64,000 bases of DNA from a virus: IMG/VR virus record IMGVR_UViG_3300017987_000073, positions 1-64,000 of that record; one strand, written 5' to 3'. Position 1 is the first letter of the stretch. Each line of letters opens with the position of its first letter. Under the pieces are notes generated by a model. The model worked only from the letters and a program-made list of their open reading frames with translations. It did no database searches and was not told the DNA's origin. A program made the position numbers and the translations under genes. Positions 36,598 through 44,943 of this stretch are shown here, piece by piece.

Positions 36598-39411
36598 TCA
36601 CCCCTCTATAACCGCGATGCGGACGCGCGGCGACCTGCGGAGTTCGTCCAGCTCTGGAGGTCCGAGAACCCCCTTCGGGTTCGCCCGGATCTGATCGATC
36701 GCCTTCTGGACCTTCTTCGGGTCCCGAAGCCACTTCTTGTAACGATCGACCAACTTGACTCGTCGCTTCCGCTGCGAGACGAGCCACCGCGTCCAGTCCT
36801 TGCCCGGGTAAACCACCTCCAGGATCCGCTGAGACGCCGGATAAATCACCTTGTCCCAGTAGTACTCGGGGTCGTAGGTGATCTCGTCGCTCTCCTCGTA
36901 CTCGTCCCTGGTCACCCCCTGGAGAGGAGACCCGGACTTCGTCACCACGTACTCAACCTTCATCCCGACGAAGAACTCCCGCCCGTGCTCCCGGATCTGC
37001 TCCGCCAACTTCACGTGGAGGGATTGACTCTTGTACCTGTCCGGCTCCTTGCTGATCCCCTTCCCGATCACCACGTCGTCGACCGTGAGCTCCCCGGCCA
37101 GACAACTGTCGAACGCCGGCTCGACGATCTCCCGCTCCATCTCGTCCGCGTCGATCCCCTTCATCAGGATCGCGTCGAGCACCGCCTTCTGGAGAACCCG
37201 CGTCTTCCCCGAGCAGTCCGAGCGCATCACCTCGAGCCCCTTGACCTCGACGTGGTCGGTCTTCCCGCCCTTGTGAGACAGCATCCGGCCGGCGTACCGC
37301 TTCTTCTTGACGAAGAAGATCCGGTCGAAGATATCCTCGAACTCCAGGAGGATCGCGTTCCACTCCAGGTTGCAGTTGCACTCCTTCAGGATCTCGACGT
37401 ACCGCTCCTGACAGTAATCGACGAACCGCTCCCCGATCGCGTTGAGCTCGGCGATCCGCTCCTCCTCCGTCGCCCACTCCTGGTCGGTCGGCGCCAGTTG
37501 GATGTACACCGAGTCCGTGTCACCGTAGAGCGGCGCGAACCCGTTGGCCCGGGCGAACTTCTCGGTCAGTTTGATGAAGAACTGACCGGAAAGGGTGATC
37601 GCCTCCGCTAACTCCGTGTCGTAGAACCGACTCCTCGAGTTCCCCATGTCACCGTAGAAGGACAGCCCGAGCCTCTTGAACGAGTAGGCGAGTCGGTAGT
37701 ACAGGAGGAACAGATCGTCCTGAGTCGTCCCCACCACCTCGAGCCGCTGCTTCTGGAGGTCGGTGTACTTCTTCCGCCGCTCGAGCGTCCTCTCGAACAT
37801 CTGGGAGATGTACCCCTGTTGATCGATCCGAAAGGTTGTCCCACCCTTGTGAACGACGACCGGCGACCCATCTTCACCCACCTTGTCCAGATCTATCTCA
37901 GGGATCCTGCACAGTTGCGTGGGGTCGAAATCCGGCCGAGATTCGGTCTTGACTATCGTCTCCGGCGAAATGTTGAAAGCCCGCACCATCGACGGGTACA
38001 GGCTCTTGAAGTCGAACGCCGCCACGTTTCGGTGCATCCCCACCTGGGGCGGGAAGACGTAAGCCCCCTCGTACTGGTCCGGCTTCCTCGGCGACCAGTA
38101 CCTCGTCCGGAAGTGATGACCCTCCTTGAAGCCCTTCTTCAGGAGAAGCTGATCCACCTTGGTGGAGATCTGGAAGTCGTTGGGAAACCCGTTGGCGATC
38201 CGGCAGAAGAGCTGCTCCACCATCACGAACCCGGTGAACGCCTCGAGCTTCCGGAGGATCGTCGAGTCCAACCGGTTGTACTCCTCCAGAAGCTCCGGCT
38301 CGTACCGGTACAGGTTGATGAACTTCGGCGTGATCCCCGGCCGCCGCTCCCGGAAGATCGTCCTCCAGTCCAGCTTCTTGATCTTCAGGACCTTGTCCCC
38401 GATCGAGTCCAGCGAGAACGAGATCGCGTCCCCACCGGCGCGGACGTAGTGCCGCTTGAAGATCGGCAGGGGGTCCACGAGGAGGTTGTACCTCCAGTCG
38501 ACGAAGATCTTGTGGTGGTAGAATCGATAGATCAGGACCGGGAAGTCGAACCCCGTCCCGTTCCACGCGCAGTGGACGTCGTACTTGCTCAGGCACCGCC
38601 TCTTGAACTCGAGAAGCATCTCCCGCTCGGCCTCGTCCGTCTCCTCCCGCAGGATCACGAAGCCCTGGTCGTCGGGGTCGTCCTCGACCCGGTCCCCCTC
38701 CCACGCTATCGACAGGATCCGGTTGTGCTCCTTGTTGTCGAAGCCACCGACGGAGTCGTCCGTCTCGATGTCGATGAATCCCATGTGAAACTTGGGGTTG
38801 ATCCGAATATCGTAGTCCGTGAGGAAGCGTTGCTTCGGCGTCAGGTCCGCCTCGAGCGGCTCGACTCCCTTCCGGTCGCACCACCGGAGCGTCCAGTGAA
38901 CGTCGGTCCACCGGTCCCGGTCCTGCGGAAACCTCACCGCCTGCGGCCGCTCCCCGAGCCAGAAGGCGTCGGCCCAGTGACCCCCGTACTCCGGGTCCCC
39001 TACCCGCTGAAAGTACCGCTTCCGGTTGAACTTGGGGAAGTTCTGCTCGATGTAAACTCGATAGTAAAGCTCCGGAAAACGCGGATCAGGCTCGACCCGC
39101 TTCGCGTGGTTTCGACAGAGCCAGGCCCACTTATCCTCGGGCACCTTCCGGTAGTCCTCCGCCGTGATGTAGAAGTACCACTCGAACGGGTGGACCTCCT
39201 TCACCCGCCTCCCGGTCGCCGGGTCCCTCGTCAGGAGGACGATATCCTTCCCGTCCGACCACCCGTGGTAGTAGTAGGTGTGAGGGTTGAAGACGAAGGA
39301 GGAGTCCTTCATCTCGTCGAAGTCAGCCGCCTCCGCGAGGTCCTCGAACGCCCGCTTGTCCTTGACCTTCTTGGAGTCGATCGCCTGCTCGTACTGGGCC
39401 CGGTGCTCCAC
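36598..39411 (-). CDS. family B DNA polymerase with 3'-5' exonuclease
   Basis: From GTG 39411 the protein is 937 residues. Exonuclease motifs: GFIDIETD (Exo I), CAWNGTGFDFPVL (Exo II), YNRLDSTIL (Exo III). Polymerase motifs: DFKSLYPSM (A), FKRLGLSFYGDMGN (B) and YGDTDSVYI (C). All catalytic Asp are present. It is a phage replicative polymerase. The frame upstream stays GC3-coding to a CTG at 39462 that overlaps the previous TGA, while the first ATG is at 39312, so the start is uncertain. No intein is visible. Confidence 0.95.
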   Translation of the reverse strand: MEHRAQYEQAIDSKKVKDKRAFEDLAEAADFDEMKDSSFVFNPHTYYYHGWSDGKDIVLLTRDPATGRRVKEVHPFEWYFYITAEDYRKVPEDKWAWLCRNHAKRVEPDPRFPELYYRVYIEQNFPKFNRKRYFQRVGDPEYGGHWADAFWLGERPQAVRFPQDRDRWTDVHWTLRWCDRKGVEPLEADLTPKQRFLTDYDIRINPKFHMGFIDIETDDSVGGFDNKEHNRILSIAWEGDRVEDDPDDQGFVILREETDEAEREMLLEFKRRCLSKYDVHCAWNGTGFDFPVLIYRFYHHKIFVDWRYNLLVDPLPIFKRHYVRAGGDAISFSLDSIGDKVLKIKKLDWRTIFRERRPGITPKFINLYRYEPELLEEYNRLDSTILRKLEAFTGFVMVEQLFCRIANGFPNDFQISTKVDQLLLKKGFKEGHHFRTRYWSPRKPDQYEGAYVFPPQVGMHRNVAAFDFKSLYPSMVRAFNISPETIVKTESRPDFDPTQLCRIPEIDLDKVGEDGSPVVVHKGGTTFRIDQQGYISQMFERTLERRKKYTDLQKQRLEVVGTTQDDLFLLYYRLAYSFKRLGLSFYGDMGNSRSRFYDTELAEAITLSGQFFIKLTEKFARANGFAPLYGDTDSVYIQLAPTDQEWATEEERIAELNAIGERFVDYCQERYVEILKECNCNLEWNAILLEFEDIFDRIFFVKKKRYAGRMLSHKGGKTDHVEVKGLEVMRSDCSGKTRVLQKAVLDAILMKGIDADEMEREIVEPAFDSCLAGELTVDDVVIGKGISKEPDRYKSQSLHVKLAEQIREHGREFFVGMKVEYVVTKSGSPLQGVTRDEYEESDEITYDPEYYWDKVIYPASQRILEVVYPGKDWTRWLVSQRKRRVKLVDRYKKWLRDPKKVQKAIDQIRANPKGVLGPPELDELRRSPRVRIAVIEG

Positions 39412-39458
39412 CTTCTCCGAGAGGTCGTCCTCGAGCGCCTGGGTGTCCGAGTCCTGGA

Positions 39459-40046
39459 TCAGGTCAGCGCCGGCTCGAAAGCCTCCCTGATCCTCCTCGC
39501 GTCCCTCTCCAGGTTCGTCCACTTCCGAAGCGTCGAGATCGGGTGACGCAGGAGCACCGCCTCCGCGAGCGTCCCGTCCACCCTCCTCCGACTCCCGAAG
39601 TCGCTTAACCCGAGGGGGGCGCCCGCCGCCCTCCCGAAGACCAAAACCCTCCTCAAGTTCGGAAGGATCTCCAGTTCTCTCCTCAAGTGAATCTTCCAGC
39701 ACGTCTCGACCTCCTCCGGTCTGAGTTCTCGGTTCCCCGGCGTCGCGCACTTCACCGCGTTCGTCGCGTAGACCTCCCGAAGGTCCAGCTCGGCGACCCT
39801 CGACAGATGCCAGAACGCCCGCGCCGCCCCGCGGAGCTTCAGCGCGGCCGCCCTGGACCCGAGCCGCCCGAGGAGCGGCGCCAAAAAGCACCCCACGCAC
39901 CCCCACCCCTCGGCCACGACAGATGGGTTCAACCCCACGACCGCGATCCTCGCCCCCGCCGGCCCGTACCCGACGCACCTCGGGAGACCGAGGTCACCGA
40001 GCCCGCAGGCGCGGCAAGCTCCGGTTCTTCTCAAGAGCACTCGCAC
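39459..40046 (-). CDS. uracil-DNA glycosylase superfamily, type 4/5-like
   Basis: The 195-residue protein has CRACGLGDLGLPRCVGYGPA, RIAVVGLNPS and, later, TNAVKCATPGNRELRPEEVE with a final LLRHPIS motif. This is the family 4 UDG layout, with cysteines that could hold an Fe-S cluster. It excises uracil, or possibly another base, from DNA. It overlaps the kinase gene by 53 nt; GTG 40046 is one of several close starts. Presence alongside ThyX and dCMP deaminase suggests uracil surveillance. Confidence 0.8.
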   Translation of the reverse strand: MRVLLRRTGACRACGLGDLGLPRCVGYGPAGARIAVVGLNPSVVAEGWGCVGCFLAPLLGRLGSRAAALKLRGAARAFWHLSRVAELDLREVYATNAVKCATPGNRELRPEEVETCWKIHLRRELEILPNLRRVLVFGRAAGAPLGLSDFGSRRRVDGTLAEAVLLRHPISTLRKWTNLERDARRIREAFEPALT

Positions 40047-40569
40047 CCAAGATCCCCGCGTTCAACGCCGTCTCGACCCCTCGGATCAACTCCTCCCTCG
40101 CCTTCGTCCGATCCGAGGTCTCGATCCCCAGCAGGTTTCCCCCGAGCTTCAGCCACTCGTTCGCCACCTGGTAAAACGAACTCTGAATCTTTATCTCCGT
40201 CTCCAGCGTCCGCCGCGGAACCCCGTCCCGCTCGATCACCCGACGCCGAGCCGCTTCGACCGGACAGTCCAACAGGAAAACCCACACGCTCGCTGCGAGG
40301 TACCGCTTCAGGTCGTGGGAGTACCCCCTCATACCGTCGTACACGACCGAGGAGAGCGCCCAGCGGTCCGCCACGAAGTCGAAGCGCCGCGAGAACGCCA
40401 GCAGATCGAAGTTGCACTGAATCCCCAGCTTGTAGATCTCCACGTCCGAGAGCTCCCCGATCGCCCCGTGCCGCACCGAGTCGCGGAAGACGAAGAACCC
40501 GAACTGCTTCAGCGCCTCGCACGCCGTGGTCTTCCCCACGCCGTCGATCCCCTCGATCGCGATCAGCAC
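39994..40569 (-). CDS. dTMP kinase-like deoxynucleotide kinase
   Basis: The 191-residue protein (GTG start at 40569) has the P-loop EGIDGVGKTTACEALKQFGF, a DRWALSSVVYDGMRG segment (DR motif) and FLLDCPVEAARRRVIERDG as a lid/base-binding region, in the order of thymidylate or deoxynucleoside kinases. It phosphorylates dTMP or a related nucleotide. The start could also be CTG 40566 (CTGA overlap). It lies amid base-modification-type genes. Confidence 0.8.
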   Translation of the reverse strand: MLIAIEGIDGVGKTTACEALKQFGFFVFRDSVRHGAIGELSDVEIYKLGIQCNFDLLAFSRRFDFVADRWALSSVVYDGMRGYSHDLKRYLAASVWVFLLDCPVEAARRRVIERDGVPRRTLETEIKIQSSFYQVANEWLKLGGNLLGIETSDRTKAREELIRGVETALNAGILGASALEKNRSLPRLRAR

Positions 40570-40802
40570 GACGCCACCCCCTCCGAGGGTTGTCCGGACG
40601 GCCCGGCCCAAAAGCCCGCCTTGCCATCGACCTCGAAGAGCTGTCGATCGGTCCTCGCCAGGTCCTCGAAGGTGACGTCCTCCGGTCGATCCTCCTTCGC
40701 ACCCGGTATCACGATTCCTAGCTGCCTGGAGATCGTCTCCCGATCCGAGCACGCCTCGTTGAACTGCGCGACGTTCGGATCAGCGGGACCCGGACCCTTC
40801 AC
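40563..40802 (-). CDS. small protein in the nucleotide cluster, 79 residues
   Basis: GTG at 40802 overlaps the TGA of the ThyX-like gene. It contains NVAQFNEACSDRETISRQLG and a C-terminal FEVDGKAGFWAGPSGQ segment. Position suggests a role with the kinase or ThyX-like protein. No family is recognised. Confidence 0.6.
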   Translation of the reverse strand: MKGPGPADPNVAQFNEACSDRETISRQLGIVIPGAKEDRPEDVTFEDLARTDRQLFEVDGKAGFWAGPSGQPSEGVASC

Positions 40803-41623
40803 CTGGTTCCGCCACACGATCGGTACAGACACCCGAACGCCTCCGCCGTCGTGTGCGCCCGGTGGTAGCAGCACGCCTCGACGAAGTCGCACCGCGGCCG
40901 GAGCCACTTCGAGAGGTAGGGAAACGCGTCGTCCTTCCCGAGCCTGTCCCGCAGGAGCCACGCCACCGCGACCGTGTCCTCCGCCTCGCTGAACGTCATC
41001 CGCTTGGCGCAGAGGTTCTTCAGCGCGGCGTAGTTAATCGACATCACGAACCGGTGCACGCACGAGATCGGGAGCAACTCCCGCGCCTCCTGCCAGGAGG
41101 TCACCCCGTCCGACAGAAACTGACCGTAAGCTCGCTTCGCGTGCTCCGCCACGTCGATCGCCTTCTTCAGCTTCATCGGATCCCGCCACGTCGACTCGTG
41201 GAACCGAAAGGGGACGTCCGCGTGGTTGTTGTCCCGCGTCCCGAGCGACGCGAAGACCACCCCGAGCCTCGCCCGGGCGATCTGGTCGAAGCTCCACCTC
41301 GAGAGCCCCTGCACCGCGAAGGTGAACTTCGGCGCCTCGAGCGCCAGGGGAAGCGCCCGCCCCATAAGCACCGACCGCACCACCTCGAATCGGTGCTCCG
41401 GCTTTGTCCGATCCCACCTTATCGCCTGGTTCGAGACCGCCGATCCCCAGGTCGCCACCGCCATCGTGAAGAGCGACCGGTAGGGGTTCATCGGCGCGTC
41501 GATCAGATCCACCTGAATCCCCTCGACCCCTCGGAAGTACCGCGTCTTGACCCGCGGCGCCTGGTGAGGGAGCGTCCCCAGTTGCTCCCGTATTTCCCTG
41601 ATTATCTCCGCTCTGCTTCTCAT
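40799..41623 (-). CDS. divergent ThyX-like protein, active-site motif altered
   Basis: The 274-residue protein has FTFAVQGLSRWSFDQIARAR followed by LGVVFASLGTRDNNHADVPF, which lines up with the ThyX core FxIxxxxxxxRQxxRHR...S. The RHR is RAR here. The rest (HEST, SCVHRFVMSINYAALKNLC) also resembles ThyX. It could be an inactive or changed enzyme, for instance one acting on a different acceptor (dUMP hydroxymethylation is one idea). It is 25 kb away from the canonical ThyX. ATG 41623 overlaps the upstream stop. Confidence 0.65.
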   Translation of the reverse strand: MRSRAEIIREIREQLGTLPHQAPRVKTRYFRGVEGIQVDLIDAPMNPYRSLFTMAVATWGSAVSNQAIRWDRTKPEHRFEVVRSVLMGRALPLALEAPKFTFAVQGLSRWSFDQIARARLGVVFASLGTRDNNHADVPFRFHESTWRDPMKLKKAIDVAEHAKRAYGQFLSDGVTSWQEARELLPISCVHRFVMSINYAALKNLCAKRMTFSEAEDTVAVAWLLRDRLGKDDAFPYLSKWLRPRCDFVEACCYHRAHTTAEAFGCLYRSCGGTR

Positions 41624-42576
41624 CTCGACCCCTCCAAAATTCTGCTCACCTCCTCGAGCGCCCGCCCAAGGTCGGAGACCTTCGTCGCCCCCTCCACGTC
41701 GATCCCCCGGTTCAACTCCCCGGCCACCAGCACCACCCGCCGACCGATCCCCACGACGTCGGACGCGACGACCGGGTCGTCCTCCACCATCGCCACGAGT
41801 CCCGGGAAGTCGTCGAGGATCTTCCGGTGCTTCTCCGGGTGGAAGAGGATCCCGTCGAACCGAAGTTTGTTTGAGTTGAGCCACTCCAAAGTGTCGGCGT
41901 AAATCCGACTGAAGCGCCAGTAAGGACGACGCGAGAGGAGAACCACCGTCCCACCGGCCGCGCGAATCCCGTCCAGGAGCTCCTTCGCCCCCTCCTTCAC
42001 CCCCTGGAACCGTTTCTCCCCGCTCCGACGGTAGTGATCCTTGCTGATTTCGTAACCCTCCGCCCCGATACTCGCCTTCAAATCGGCTCGCGTCTCCGCG
42101 TTCACGTCGTTCGGAAGTGACTTCCGCGCGAACTTCAGGTACGAGGTCGGCCAGTCGTTAAGAACCCCGTCGACGTCCACCCCGACGATCGGGTCGCTCG
42201 GAGAGATCGCCCGGAGCCGCCGCTCCATCCCGTACCGACACTCCACGACCTGACTCTTCCTCCCGAACTCCTCGAAGACCTCGGCCGCCGTGAAGCCCCA
42301 GACGTTCGCCAGGCCCAGCAGGAACTTGAAGCAGTCGACCCACTCCTCGAGCGCGTTGGACCGCACCACCTCCCCGCCTCCGGCTTGGTGCATCTTCCAG
42401 GGCGTCTCCCGGAGGAACTCGTGGAGCTCCCCCTCCACGTGAAGAACGAATTGCTTCGTCCACTCCACCCGGCCCGCCTTCGAGAGCTCGTCCAGGTCGA
42501 GCCGGTGGTCCTGGAACACCCTCCGATTGAACTCCCGTTGACGATCGAAGATCTCGTCCAGTCTATCCGATTGCAT
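41620..42576 (-). CDS. all-alpha NTP pyrophosphatase/HAD-type phosphatase fusion
   Basis: The 318-residue protein starts at ATG 42576. Residues about 1-125 contain FVLHVEGELHEFLRETPWKM and NALEEWVDCFKFLLGLANVW, the EExxE/ExxD pattern of dUTPase-2/MazG-type pyrophosphatases. Residues about 130-310 have VGVDVDGVLNDWPTSY (DxDG), GTVVLLSRRPYWRF and MVEDDPVVASDVVG, a HAD phosphatase like 5'-deoxynucleotidase. The protein may clear dUTP or dCTP and dephosphorylate the product, shaping the pool. Confidence 0.75.
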   Translation of the reverse strand: MQSDRLDEIFDRQREFNRRVFQDHRLDLDELSKAGRVEWTKQFVLHVEGELHEFLRETPWKMHQAGGGEVVRSNALEEWVDCFKFLLGLANVWGFTAAEVFEEFGRKSQVVECRYGMERRLRAISPSDPIVGVDVDGVLNDWPTSYLKFARKSLPNDVNAETRADLKASIGAEGYEISKDHYRRSGEKRFQGVKEGAKELLDGIRAAGGTVVLLSRRPYWRFSRIYADTLEWLNSNKLRFDGILFHPEKHRKILDDFPGLVAMVEDDPVVASDVVGIGRRVVLVAGELNRGIDVEGATKVSDLGRALEEVSRILEGSR

Positions 42577-43522
42577 ACAACTCCTCCGCGACGTCGTGGA
42601 TCCGGATCGCGTGGTCCCACCGCGCCATCCGTCCGACGTGTCTGACCAGACCTCCCCACTCCTCCGCCTCCCTCGAGTCCCCGAGCACCTGCACCCGTGC
42701 GCTCGGTCCAACGTGCACCGCCTCGACCGCCTCGCAGAACCCCAACGGGGCGTCGATCGAGTTGAACTCGTAGACGCACCCCCGCGCGGGAGGCCCGCAG
42801 AGGAACTTCACCCGGTCGAAAAGAAGCGCCGGCTCCACGTTGTACAGAAACTCCCGAACACCCCGCCGCCGCTCCTTGGCGATCCCCACGTTGAACGGCT
42901 TCCCCACGACCCACGTCTTCCACCCCGCTGAATACTCCCGCCGATCTCGGAACCCCTGGGTATTGGTGAATTCGGGGGTCAGAGAGTCCCAGATCGGCGC
43001 CGGGAGGGTGTTGATCACCCGAGTCGCCCGAACGGGTTCCTCCAACCCCTGGACCCGAAGAAACGCCTCCACGGCCCCGGAGCTCGTGACCTCGAGCACG
43101 CGTCCAGGAACAATCGTCACTCGCGCCTCGAGACGCCGAACCAGTTCATCCACCGAGACGTCGAACGTCTCGATCCCACCCGAGCGCCCCGAGCTCGCCG
43201 CCGAGTCCGGAACCAGCGTCTTCAGACCCTTCAACCCTCGACTCCGGCGGTAGTAGTAGGCGCGGAGTTCCTCGGGCACTCGGTCCACCACCTCACCACC
43301 CGGGGCGATCCAACCGAACCGCACCGTCCGAGGGCGAAACCCTCCCCCTCCAACCTCCTTCAGGAGCCGCTCCGTCGCCGGAGTCCTCCACAGGTAAGTC
43401 GGGGCTAACTCCCGAAGTCGAGAATCACCACCGACGTTGTCCCCGATCACGAGGTCCGCGCGCAGTATCGCCGCGGCCACGAGCCCGACCGGACCCGCTC
43501 CCAACACCACCGTTCTGTTCAT
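42563..43522 (-). CDS. FAD/NAD(P)-binding oxidoreductase-like protein
   Basis: The 319-residue protein begins TVVLGAGPVGLVAAAILRAD, the GxGxxG dinucleotide fold. Further parts are FNVGIAKERRRGV, ATRVINTLPAPIWDSL and DVSVDELVRRLEARV, which resemble flavin amine oxidase/UDP-galactopyranose-mutase-like enzymes. The substrate is unknown. Its coupling to the NTPase/HAD gene by 14 nt and proximity to the ThyX-like gene suggest nucleotide chemistry. Confidence 0.65.
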   Translation of the reverse strand: MNRTVVLGAGPVGLVAAAILRADLVIGDNVGGDSRLRELAPTYLWRTPATERLLKEVGGGGFRPRTVRFGWIAPGGEVVDRVPEELRAYYYRRSRGLKGLKTLVPDSAASSGRSGGIETFDVSVDELVRRLEARVTIVPGRVLEVTSSGAVEAFLRVQGLEEPVRATRVINTLPAPIWDSLTPEFTNTQGFRDRREYSAGWKTWVVGKPFNVGIAKERRRGVREFLYNVEPALLFDRVKFLCGPPARGCVYEFNSIDAPLGFCEAVEAVHVGPSARVQVLGDSREAEEWGGLVRHVGRMARWDHAIRIHDVAEELYAIG

Positions 43523-43525
43523 GGA

Positions 43526-44236
43526 TCACCCGGAGTAACGACGCATCACGCGAAGACAGATCGCGATCACGTCCTTCGCGATCTCCCCCACGTAGAAGTA
43601 ATTGGACCTCCCGAGATGACGACGCTTTCGCTCGACCGCGTCGTGAAACTCCAGCCCGTCGATCTCGTCCAGAAAACCGTCGTCAACCGAGAAGTGGACG
43701 TTGAGACCACGACGAAACACCGCGAATCTCCTCACGAGGTTGTTGTCGTAGTAGGTCGTATATTGACCGTTTCGCTTCTTGGTCCAGCCGTCCGGCAGGT
43801 GCTCGGCGAGCTTCTCGTTGATCTGATCCGCCTCGATCCCGGAGAGGTCCGATTGTCGGGTCTTGTCCCGCCGCTCCTTCTCCTTGCGCTCGACCTCCTC
43901 GACCACCTCGTTTCGGTCCCGACCGTCGACCTGAACCCCGACCTTCTTCGCCCGCTTCTGGAGTTCCTCGGCGTCGATCTGCGGGTCCTCCGTGTCGTCC
44001 AGCACCACCCCGCACGCCCAGCACACCTCGATATCCCCGTCGATCGGCGACTGACACTTCCCGCAGACGTAGGGAAGGTCGTGCTCCTCCTCCTCGAGCT
44101 TCTTCAGCACCTCCGTGTGGGCGGTCTGAAGCTGGCGTGCCCTGGGCTTCCACCCGAAGGCTTTCTCGCAACTATCCTTGAGGGTCTTCAAGTTCAAAAC
44201 CTTGAATCGCGGTCCCTCCAGTTCCGGTGTCGTCAT
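43526..44236 (-). CDS. protein with zinc ribbon, SAP/HeH-like helix and conserved C-terminal domain
   Basis: ATG 44236 has AGGAGGTG upstream; an ATG at 44257 has none. Of 236 residues, 80-98 contain CGKCQSPIDGDIEVCWACG. The next part (AEELQKRAKKVGVQVDGRDR) resembles an SAP/HeH fold. The last third (NGQYTTYYDNNLVRRFAVFR, then RRHLGRSNYFYVGEIAKDV) is a strand-rich domain. It probably binds DNA or RNA. Function is unknown. Confidence 0.65.
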   Translation of the reverse strand: MTTPELEGPRFKVLNLKTLKDSCEKAFGWKPRARQLQTAHTEVLKKLEEEEHDLPYVCGKCQSPIDGDIEVCWACGVVLDDTEDPQIDAEELQKRAKKVGVQVDGRDRNEVVEEVERKEKERRDKTRQSDLSGIEADQINEKLAEHLPDGWTKKRNGQYTTYYDNNLVRRFAVFRRGLNVHFSVDDGFLDEIDGLEFHDAVERKRRHLGRSNYFYVGEIAKDVIAICLRVMRRYSG

Positions 44237-44271
44237 CTTCACCTCCTGTCCCTTCATATCCGAAAATGTAC

Positions 44272-44859
44272 CTACTCGATCAAATCCTCGAACGCCGCTC
44301 TCAGTTCGGAGATGATCGGATCGCCCGGCTCCAGAGGTGAGTCGTCTACCTCCAGGATCTTGGCGATCACCACGCGAGCCTCCGCGCTCAGCTTGCGCTC
44401 TGCCCCCCGGATCAGGAGCTCGACCGCGAACTCCTCCTCCGTGTGGATCGACCCAAGGTCCCCGTCCGTGATCTCGGTCGGCGTCTCCGGGTTGACCAAC
44501 CGGCGCGCCTGCCACCACATCGCGGTCCGCGCCGAGCACTCGACGAACGTCCCGAGCGTCACGAGCTCCGAGACGCCCCGGATCCCGTGCTCCTCGAGCG
44601 CGTGTTCCACGAGGTCCCTCCGCTGGAGGAAGACCTCGCCGCACCTGGAGCAGAACCAGACGAATCGGCGCGTGCTCTTCGAGATCGACAGGAGACCCTC
44701 GTTCACGAGGTCGTCCGCGGTCGCGGACGGGAGGGTGGGAAACTTCTGGAGGGTGACGTTCGCGGTCCTCTTCAACCACTCCCCGTACTCGACCGCCACC
44801 TGATTAAACGTGTTGTTGCTTGGCTTTGCCCGATACTCCCTCAGCACGGACTCGTTCAT
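44272..44859 (-). CDS. sigma-factor-like protein with zinc-finger insertion
   Basis: The 195-residue protein has TADDLVNEGLLSISKSTRRF, which fits sigma70 region 2, then FCSRCGEVFLQRRDLVEHAL (C2H2-like), FVECSARTAMWWQARRLVNP, and LSAEARVVIAKILEVDDS, reminiscent of region 4. The zinc finger is inserted inside region 2. It may direct RNA polymerase to late genes or act as an anti-sigma/regulator. It has its own strong promoter. Confidence is moderate since the match rests on pattern. Confidence 0.45.
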   Translation of the reverse strand: MNESVLREYRAKPSNNTFNQVAVEYGEWLKRTANVTLQKFPTLPSATADDLVNEGLLSISKSTRRFVWFCSRCGEVFLQRRDLVEHALEEHGIRGVSELVTLGTFVECSARTAMWWQARRLVNPETPTEITDGDLGSIHTEEEFAVELLIRGAERKLSAEARVVIAKILEVDDSPLEPGDPIISELRAAFEDLIE

Positions 44860-44884
44860 AGGCGACCTCCTTTGAGAAGGTCGC

Positions 44885-44913
44885 GTCTTATCGCATACCT
44901 TATTATTTGTAAA
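44885..44913 (-). promoter_or_regulatory. sigma70-type promoter of the sigma-like gene
   Basis: On the minus strand TTTACA (44913-44908) and TAAGAC (44890-44885) are separated by 17 bp. Upstream, CTACACTT (44941-44934) resembles the shared operator 8-mer. An AAAGGAGGTCG Shine-Dalgarno precedes the ATG at 44859. It is a strong candidate for an independently controlled gene. Confidence 0.7.
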
Positions 44914-44943
44914 GCTTAAAGTGAAGGGTCGAGGAAGTGTAGT

